Source: DASYKS01 sp035995205 (GTDB taxonomy: Bacteria; Acidobacteriota; Thermoanaerobaculia; Multivoradales; UBA5704). From it: 64,000 bases of DNA. The notes under the pieces were generated by a model. It was not told the origin of the DNA. It made no database searches and saw nothing but the letters and a program-made list of their open reading frames with translations. Position 1 is the stretch's first letter; the number at the start of each line of letters is the position of its first letter. Positions 59,128-64,000 of this stretch are shown piece by piece. The stretch is from the NCBI GenBank assembly GCA_035995205.1, contig DASYKS010000003.1, positions 5,735-69,734 on the forward strand, read 5' to 3'. A program made the translations under genes and the position numbers.

Positions 59128-59175
59128 ACGTCCCGCAGGGACGTCGTATCCGAGCGAGTGACTTCAGTCACTCGC
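59128..59175. other. Two perfect hairpins between cas6 remnant and CRISPR repeats
   Basis: ACGTCCC, three bases, GGGACGT (59128-59144), and a 10-bp stem GCGAGTGACT with its complement separated by two bases (59154-59175). They lie 25 bp ahead of the first CRISPR repeat, in the position of a leader or of the cas6 terminator. Confidence 0.45.
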
Positions 59176-59200
59176 AGTGCCCGCAGGCGGCAGGTGCAAC

Positions 59201-59390
59201 GCGGCAATCCCACCTGGCTGATCAGGGACGCCCGGACCTCGCTGTTTCCTAAGTTCCCACAACCAACGACATAAAGGTCGCAATCCCACCTGACAGATCA
59301 GGGGCGTCCGGACGCCTTTCCAAATCTCTTTACTTCTGCCTTCCTGGATTCCCGTCGCAATCCCACCTGACAGATCAGGGACGTCCGGAC
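59201..59390. CRISPR. CRISPR fragment, three 37-bp repeats
   Basis: Repeats at 59201-59237, 59277-59313 and 59354-59390, with the shared core CAATCCCACCTG and ending CCGGAC. Spacers of 39 bp (59238-59276) and 40 bp (59314-59353) are unrelated to each other. The first repeat is a variant (GGCTGATCAGGGACGCC) also seen in the last repeat of the second fragment at 60811; the inner ones read ACAGATCAGG. The short array and broken cas6 suggest an inactive locus. Confidence 0.85.
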
Positions 59391-59432
59391 CCCACCCTCC
59401 GCAACCCCTTCCGATAGAGGGGGTTACAAGGG

Positions 59433-59466
59433 CGATTTTCGGAACCTCGCGACATACGCTTTCCTT
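59433..59466 (+). promoter_or_regulatory. GGAACC promoter-like motif
   Basis: CGATTTTCGGAACCTCG at 59433-59449. Near-copies CGTTTTCGGAACCT (59537-59550) and CGTTTTCTCGGAACCTCG (63903-63920) lie ahead of the two palindrome-array modules. GGAAC is the usual -35 core of ECF sigma promoters; no certain -10 is defined. Confidence 0.3.
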
Positions 59467-59707
59467 ACGCCGGTCGATGCTTCGTTTCTGTTCGCCGAGA
59501 CGGCTCGCAAAGATTTGATTGTCAAGGAACTTACGGCCGTTTTCGGAACCTGGGTGACGTTTTGGCGAAGCCGGACAGAAAAAGTGGTACGAGTTTTGCC
59601 CAGATCAGACGATATACACCTTCGGGTTCTCTGTCACCTCCCACGTCCGAGAATTTCCAACTTGAGCCCGCCGTTCGTACCAGCCGTTCGGGGCGACGCA
59701 ACGATCG

Positions 59708-60064
59708 GGACCTGGGTCCAAGTGGTTCGGACCTGCGTCTACGCCATCCAGACCGGGGTCTGGGCAATCCGGACCCGGGTCTGAGTTGTCCGGACCTGGG
59801 TCGCAGCGGTCGGGACCTGGGTCCGAGTCATCCGGACCTGGGTCGCAGCGGTCCGGACCTAGGTCTGAGGCGTCGGGACCAAGGTCGCAACGGTCGGGAC
59901 CTGGGTCCGAGTCGTCCGGACCTGGGTCGCAGCGGTCCGGACCTAAGTCTGAGGCGTCCGGACCTGAGTCGCGGCGGTCGGGACCTAGGTCTGAGTCGTC
60001 CGGACCTGGATCGCAACGGTCGGGATCTGGGTCCGAGCCATCCGGACCTGAGCCCTATCCGCAA
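59708..60064. repeat. Seventeen tandem 21-bp units
   Basis: Seventeen units in exact 21-bp register, no indels, with consensus GGACCTGGGTC followed by about ten variable bases ending in GTCC. GGACC/GGGTC(C) is a short palindrome. Alternate units share variable parts (odd CGCAGCGGTC, even CGAGTCGTCC), so there is a 42-bp higher order. Because 21 is divisible by three, all frames stay open and give heptapeptide ORFs (DLGPSHP-like) that are by-products. It lies 150 bp upstream of the gene at 60214. Confidence 0.93.
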
Positions 60065-60213
60065 CGCCTCCCGGAAAAAAAGCGGCGGAGTATAGCAAAC
60101 CGCCCCTGGCCCTGAGGGCCACACCCCGATTGGTACAACTTCGACCGCGCCTCACAGGGCGTGGCCACGCGGCAATCCCGCCGCGTCGGCCGTCCTCCGA
60201 AAGGAAGACGATC

Positions 60214-60624
60214 ATGAGAGTACCGAAGTCTTTTGCCGACATCCTCCGCGATTGGGAGCTGCTTCTCGAAGCAGCGAACGACAATGAGGAAGCCCTCTCC
60301 CCGGCGGTGCCCGTCCGGGCCGCCCTCGCCGAAGCGCTGACCCAAGTCCGCGCGCTGAAGGCGCGGCAAGACTCGCACGGCGCGAACCGCCAGCAGATGA
60401 CGCAGGAGCTTGCCGATCTGATCTTTAGCGGCAAGGAGCTTGCCCGCCGTCTGCGTGGCCTGACCAAGGGCCTCCTCGGAACCCGGACCGAACGCCTCGT
60501 GCAGTTCAACGTGACGCCGATCCGTCCCCGCACCCGGTCCCGCCGCAACACACCGCCCTCCGACACGTCGCCCCCGAGCGACACGGCTGTAAAGACCGAA
60601 CGGAAGTCGGCGGTCGGCGACTGA
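60214..60624 (+). CDS. Small helical hypothetical protein next to a palindrome array
   Basis: 136 residues from ATG 60214, with an AAAGGAAG box. Residues 1-105 are helical and charged (VPKSFADILRDWELLLEAAN, ALTQVRALKARQDSHGANRQ, KELARRLRGLTKGLLGTRTE) and end in the strand RLVQFNVTPIRPR; the last 30 residues are a Ser/Thr/Pro-rich basic tail. I recall similar proteins as repeated families in related genomes, but the function is unknown. The RLRGLTKG...ERLVQF arrangement could bind nucleic acid; this is speculation. A hairpin follows at 60661. Confidence 0.75.
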   Translation: MRVPKSFADILRDWELLLEAANDNEEALSPAVPVRAALAEALTQVRALKARQDSHGANRQQMTQELADLIFSGKELARRLRGLTKGLLGTRTERLVQFNVTPIRPRTRSRRNTPPSDTSPPSDTAVKTERKSAVGD

Positions 60625-60660
60625 GGCGAAGCGATTCGTAGGAAAGCCGTAGAAGGGATA

Positions 60661-60688
60661 GGGCGTGGGGCCTCTGGGCTCCACGCCC
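60661..60688 (+). terminator. Hairpin after the small helical protein gene
   Basis: An 8-bp stem, GGGCGTGG and CCACGCCC, extended by GG/CT pairs inside; 36 bp beyond the stop at 60624. No T-run follows. Confidence 0.45.
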
Positions 60689-60737
60689 GTCGTTGGCCAA
60701 GCGGCGCAGCGGCGGCGCCTTCCGTTCGAGACAGAGA

Positions 60738-60847
60738 GTCGCAGTCCCACCTGACAGATCAGGGACGTCCGGACGTTCTCCAATGTCCTTAGAGGACGAA
60801 CTTACACCCTGTCGCAATCCCACCTGGCTGATCAGGGACGCCCGGAC
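60738..60847. CRISPR. CRISPR fragment, two 37-bp repeats
   Basis: Repeats at 60738-60774 and 60811-60847 with a 36-bp spacer between. The first matches the inner type of the 59.2-kb fragment (one change, CAGTCCC for CAATCCC); the second matches the outer variant there. Same orientation as the first fragment, 1.35 kb away, so both are probably parts of one array. Beyond 60847 no further repeat is found. Confidence 0.82.
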
Positions 60848-61001
60848 ACCTCGAAGGGTCTCGAGCTCAAGCGGAGTCCCGACAGCCCTCTTCCACGGTT
60901 CACCGTCCCCCGGGCTCCCGGCGAAGTCACGGCGCGAGTACGTGGCCCGGGCGCGCTCGAAGCTGATCCTCCTCTCGGCCACCTCGCCCCAGTGGCACCC
61001 T

Positions 61002-63374
61002 CTATTGGAAGTAGCCATTCACATCGAGGACAAGGTGCACGGTACCCGGAGCATCATTTCTGACTTTGATCGTCCCGGCTCCATCCTGAGAGAGAGCAAT
61101 GATCGCATTATTCCCGCGGGTCTGGCCGCTGGAGAAAGCGATCGTTGCCACATTGGGAATGGCGATGTCTCCAGCGAATAGCCTTAGATCTCCTGCACTG
61201 GTCGGCTGCGTAACGGTCACGTTCGCGGAGAAGGCGGCAAAGAACGGAACACCGCATTTACCTCCGACCGTAAAGGTGGTCAGGCTGTTCGGAGCGATCG
61301 GCAGGCCCCCGGTCACCCCGAAAGGGTCCCTTGTGTCCAGCACGCGACAAGGGGAAAGGGTGTATAAGAAAGATCCTGCCGGCGGACCTCCGGTAATCGA
61401 AAAATTTGCGTTGGAGAGGTCGAAAAAGATGTTCCCGACACAGGCCACTCGGATACGAGCTTTCGTAGTCTGGAGGTTTGGCACAAGAACGGCCTCGGAG
61501 CCATCGTTGGGAGTGGACGCCTTGAGGATCAGAGGGAATGTATTACCGCCGTTCGTCGAGAGCGTGATCGACACCGTGCCACAGCTCACAGGGGCCGCGT
61601 TGGTATTGGCGACGTTCCAAGCCACCGTTTGAGACGAAAGCGCGGGCCAGGTGACAGCGGTGTTCGGGCTGGTTACGGCGAACGGCCCGGCGCCGGCAGC
61701 GACCGAAACCATCGTCGATCCGAAACCTACCCCTCCTCCACCGGCGCGGTTGTCCCGCACGGTGAAGCGGAAGTTCATGTTCCGAGTCCGCGTCGGCAGC
61801 GATTCGCCTAGCGTGGAGGTATTACCGAGGAGGTCGGAGAGCTTCGGAAAGGTCCGATAGGGAACCAGCACCGGAGGAAAACTGCGGAAAATCGGCCGCT
61901 CGGCAGCGACATCGTCATTAGGTGGCGCCGCCGCGCCCAGATCGAGCTCTTCCCAGGAGTATGTCAACCCATCGCCGTTGGCATCCGTGGCACTGCCGGA
62001 GAGAAGGAAAGGCGTCCGCGCCGGAATCGTAAAGGATGGAGTTGTCGTCACGGCCGGCGGCACGTTCCCGGTGGCGGTCGACGTACCGCAGGATGCCCCT
62101 GCAGCCGCAAGAAACGCGAGCATCTCGCCGATGCTTCCCGTATGGTAGTAGCTGTCACTACGCGATTGGAGCATTTCCGTGCCGCACAACCCGGCGTAAG
62201 ACAAGAGGGTCGATCCGCTGCCAGGCTCATAAGCGGTGTCGGCATTTCGGGACCCGCCGCACCCGTCGCTGGTGCCATTGAAAGTGTGAGACGCGCCGAG
62301 CTGGTGGCCCATTTCATGGCTGACATAGTCGACCATGATGAAATCGGCTAGAGGATCGTCCAGACCCGTAGCGTTTGTGCCCTTGAAGTTCGGGTCGCAC
62401 GCCCTGCCACCGGCTAGGCCGCCGCCGGTCGTTCCAAAGGCGTGGCCGACGTCGTAGTTTGCATTGCCGATCACCGCGTCGAGAGCGGACTGGTTCTGGG
62501 CGAGCATGGTGCCCAGATTGTCGTTGGTGTAGGGATCGGTTGCAGCATTCGTATAGATCAGGAGGCTTTCGTTCGCGACCAGGACCATCCGCACCGAGGC
62601 ATCGCGTTCGAAGAGCCCGTTGACGCGGTTCATGATCGTCACCACGGCCGCCAGCCCACACGGGACGGCCGCCGCCGAAGGCGCACAGACCTTCGAGGTG
62701 AACTCTCCCGTCGCTCCGATCGCCGTCCGGTAGGTCTTGAGCGATTCGCCGACCGTGAGCGCCGGTGTCGCCTGGAAGGTGGGAGCGGGGGTATCGAAGT
62801 TCCGGCTGTTGAGTGACTCCCGTTCGCGACAAAGAAAAGGTTTGCCGACCCGCGGCGCATCCTGTTTGAAATAGATGAGGTAATGAAGGTTGTCGGCGGC
62901 GGTCAACGGATCGATCAAGATCATGCCCCGCGGCGAGAGGATCATCGCGTGCAGACCTCTGGGCGTCACATCCATGACCAGTATTTCCGCCGGATCGGTT
63001 ATGCCTTGCCCGCGGAACGTACGGATCTCAGGGTACTGCTGCGCCAGCGCCTCGTCCATGGTCGGCGTTTCCACGACCGAATACTCAGAGAGTGTGCCCT
63101 CTGGATTCAGCAGAGCGATGGAGGGCGGCAAGACCTCGCCCGCCATAAAATCTCTCTCCGAAGGCACCTCGCGGAGCGCGGCTTGCAGAGCGTCCACATC
63201 GAGAATCAGGGTGCGGAAGCTCGACGGAAACAGCTCCCGTGGCCGCTCCGACGATAACTGGGAGAGCGAGATCTCTCGAAAGATCACACGGGACTGTGGA
63301 GCGGCCGAGGCCCGGAGAGTCCCCGTCAAAAGTCCCAAGAAGACGAGCAGGACAGACATCCGAAATGGTCGCAT
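61002..63374 (-). CDS. Secreted reprolysin-like (M12B-type) zinc metalloprotease
   Basis: 790 residues. Signal peptide (MSVLLVFLGLLTGTLRASAA). A propeptide-like part (about 30-190) precedes the protease domain with HEMGHQLGASH (His353, Glu354, His357, His363), the metzincin HExxHxxGxxH form; the Met-turn is probably LLSYAGLC. Later regions are beta-sandwiches (a PKD/Ig-like SGSATDANGDGLTYSWEEL segment) and a C-terminal domain starting LYTLSPCRVLDTRDP and ending VLDVNGYFQ, common in acidobacterial secreted proteins. Likely extracellular protein degradation. An ATG five codons in is an equal start. Confidence 0.92.
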   Translation of the reverse strand: MRPFRMSVLLVFLGLLTGTLRASAAPQSRVIFREISLSQLSSERPRELFPSSFRTLILDVDALQAALREVPSERDFMAGEVLPPSIALLNPEGTLSEYSVVETPTMDEALAQQYPEIRTFRGQGITDPAEILVMDVTPRGLHAMILSPRGMILIDPLTAADNLHYLIYFKQDAPRVGKPFLCRERESLNSRNFDTPAPTFQATPALTVGESLKTYRTAIGATGEFTSKVCAPSAAAVPCGLAAVVTIMNRVNGLFERDASVRMVLVANESLLIYTNAATDPYTNDNLGTMLAQNQSALDAVIGNANYDVGHAFGTTGGGLAGGRACDPNFKGTNATGLDDPLADFIMVDYVSHEMGHQLGASHTFNGTSDGCGGSRNADTAYEPGSGSTLLSYAGLCGTEMLQSRSDSYYHTGSIGEMLAFLAAAGASCGTSTATGNVPPAVTTTPSFTIPARTPFLLSGSATDANGDGLTYSWEELDLGAAAPPNDDVAAERPIFRSFPPVLVPYRTFPKLSDLLGNTSTLGESLPTRTRNMNFRFTVRDNRAGGGGVGFGSTMVSVAAGAGPFAVTSPNTAVTWPALSSQTVAWNVANTNAAPVSCGTVSITLSTNGGNTFPLILKASTPNDGSEAVLVPNLQTTKARIRVACVGNIFFDLSNANFSITGGPPAGSFLYTLSPCRVLDTRDPFGVTGGLPIAPNSLTTFTVGGKCGVPFFAAFSANVTVTQPTSAGDLRLFAGDIAIPNVATIAFSSGQTRGNNAIIALSQDGAGTIKVRNDAPGTVHLVLDVNGYFQ

Positions 63375-63558
63375 AAATAGTATCTCCCTTCCCGATCGCG
63401 CCGCGCGCCAACCTTCGAGCCCTGGTTCTCTTGGAAGAGGCAGCCACCGGCCACCGGTTGTTGAGTTCTCACTATATCCGCTACACCCTCAACTAGAAGA
63501 CAGCTGTTTCCCGGCGAGCTGCCGTTCGATCTGATTCTGTTTGCTGAGATCTGCCGTC

Positions 63559-63850
63559 GCATCCGGTGGATTCGGCCGTCGAACCCGGTGCAAGCGACGA
63601 CGCGTTCCAGTAGAACCGGGCCTGGTTCCACTGCAATCGACGACGCGTTCCGGTGCAACCGGCCGCAGCTTCCACTGCATTCTGTCGTCGAATCCGCTGG
63701 AAACTGCGCCGTTTCTACTGGAAGCGATCGTCGCTTCCACTGCATTCTGCGGCTGCTTGCACTGGAAACTGTCGTCGCTTCCACTGGAATCTGCGGCTGC
63801 TTGCAGTGGAAACTGTCGTCGCTTCCACTGGAATCCGCCGCCCGTTCCAG
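63559..63850. repeat. About thirteen tandem 21-22-bp palindromic units
   Basis: A 13-bp core of the form GCTTCCACTGGAA (TTCCA and TGGAA in inverted orientation) recurs every 21-22 bp with 8-10-bp linkers such as CTGTCGTC and TCTGCGGCT. The units near the centre are nearly identical; the outer ones are diverged. Unlike the 59.7-kb array, the period is mostly 22 bp and not in reading register. It lies about 135 bp upstream of the gene start at 63986. Confidence 0.9.
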
Positions 63851-63902
63851 ACCGAACGGCCCCCGTTTCAAACCCCGCCAAAAAGAATCTTGCCGGACCT
63901 AT

Positions 63903-63935
63903 CGTTTTCTCGGAACCTCGTCCCGTACCCTTTCG
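63903..63935 (+). promoter_or_regulatory. GGAACC promoter-like motif ahead of the last gene
   Basis: CGTTTTCTCGGAACCTCG at 63903-63920, then a CCC/TTTCGG region; 66 bp upstream of ATG 63986. It resembles the motifs at 59433 and 59537. Confidence 0.3.
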
Positions 63936-63985
63936 GCGTGGGACTGATCCCACACTCACGTCGAAAGACGAAAGGAGTCCGCATC

Positions 63986-64000
63986 ATGGCTGGAAACGGT
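63986..64000 (+). CDS. Start of a gene cut by the window edge
   Basis: ATG 63986 preceded by AAAGGAG (63971-63977), giving MAGNG before the window ends. The leader (GACGAAAGGAGTCCGCATC) resembles that of the gene at 60214 (AAAGGAAGACGATC), and a palindrome array lies upstream of both, so it may be a second member of that module. Only five codons are visible. Confidence 0.5.

Larger units (their letters stand above)
59414..60724. mobile_element. Possible 1.3-kb insertion within a CRISPR spacer
   Basis: The 7-mer CCTTCCG occurs at 59407-59413, 16 bp after repeat 3, and at 60718-60724, 13 bp before repeat 4. If everything between is removed with one copy of the 7-mer, the joined sequence is a 36-bp spacer, matching the other spacers (36-40 bp). 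The segment contains the 21-bp palindrome array and the small protein gene at 60214. No terminal inverted repeats or transposase are seen, so the mechanism is unclear. Confidence 0.4.

Noticed and set aside
59562..60095. Open frame of heptapeptide repeats (PDLGRSG-like)
   Set aside because: The 21-bp array keeps every frame open; no ribosome site, and other frames are equally open. Treated as a DNA-level repeat.
1..64000. Insertion sequences, integrases or prophage genes
   Set aside because: No transposase, integrase or phage structural motif was found on either strand; the only insertion candidate is the segment inside the CRISPR array.

Overview
The window is GC-rich chromosomal DNA with bacterial gene organisation. 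Several features fit Acidobacteriota, possibly a Thermoanaerobaculia-like lineage: an 845-residue FtsX/MacB permease of the ADOP type, ECF sigma factors paired with serine/threonine kinases that carry TPR tails, an SBBP beta-propeller protein, and a secreted reprolysin-like protease. This placement is inference from gene content; there is no rRNA gene in the window, and only one tRNA (Gly, TCC).

Layout. 1-8.3 kb: end of a membrane protein; a PlsC acyltransferase divergent from a small membrane protein and an mlaE-mlaF-mlaD lipid-transport operon; then a UDP-sugar operon (UDP-glucuronate 4-epimerase, Ugd, UDP-xylose synthase) and two small genes. 8.3-12.7 kb: a VTT membrane protein, hicAB, an orphan ribbon-helix-helix antitoxin and an ACP/fatty-acyl-AMP ligase/PlsC fusion. 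12.7-18.2 kb: a palindromic repeat array running into the end of a WYL regulator gene, a LysE exporter, a HigB toxin with a HigA-ImmA/IrrE-like partner, a membrane protein and a methyltransferase. 18.3-26.4 kb: NAD-dependent glutamate dehydrogenase (1409 aa), two bacterial PH-domain proteins and an FHA-ABC transporter. 26.4-30 kb: secreted proteins, one with LamG and a conserved Cys/His-rich C-terminal region. 30-46 kb: three signalling loci (two ECF sigma-kinase operons, one sigma-54 regulator-kinase operon), an aegerolysin-like gene, and a patch of broken genes (VapC-like, FG-GAP/VCBS end, frameshifted kinase). 46-53 kb: an uncharacterised family protein, the SBBP-DUF11 protein and the ADOP permease. 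53-58 kb: a stress-type regulon beside a two-component system. 58.2-64 kb: tRNA-Gly, a broken cas6, a CRISPR array apparently split by an inserted 1.3 kb module, a metalloprotease and a second palindrome array leading into a gene cut by the window edge.

Three observations stand out. First, a two-part promoter/operator element of about 50 bp occurs three times (53.2, 54.4, 56.4 kb), upstream of an oxidoreductase, a BON/CsbD pair and a 27-aa membrane peptide plus DUF3494 protein, next to a LuxR-type two-component system. Second, the two CRISPR fragments can be rejoined into one five-repeat array if a 1.3 kb segment is removed between 7-bp direct repeats; the segment holds 17 exact 21-bp units and one small helical protein gene. 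Third, four non-coding tracts (12.8, 45.8, 59.7, 63.6 kb) consist of different short palindromes recurring every 20-22 bp, close to two DNA turns, which suggests a shared architecture.

Several genes are broken by single events (kinase frameshift near 37.6 kb, TAA in cas6, possible split of the FHA-ABC gene at 25.4 kb), so assembly error should be separated from real decay.
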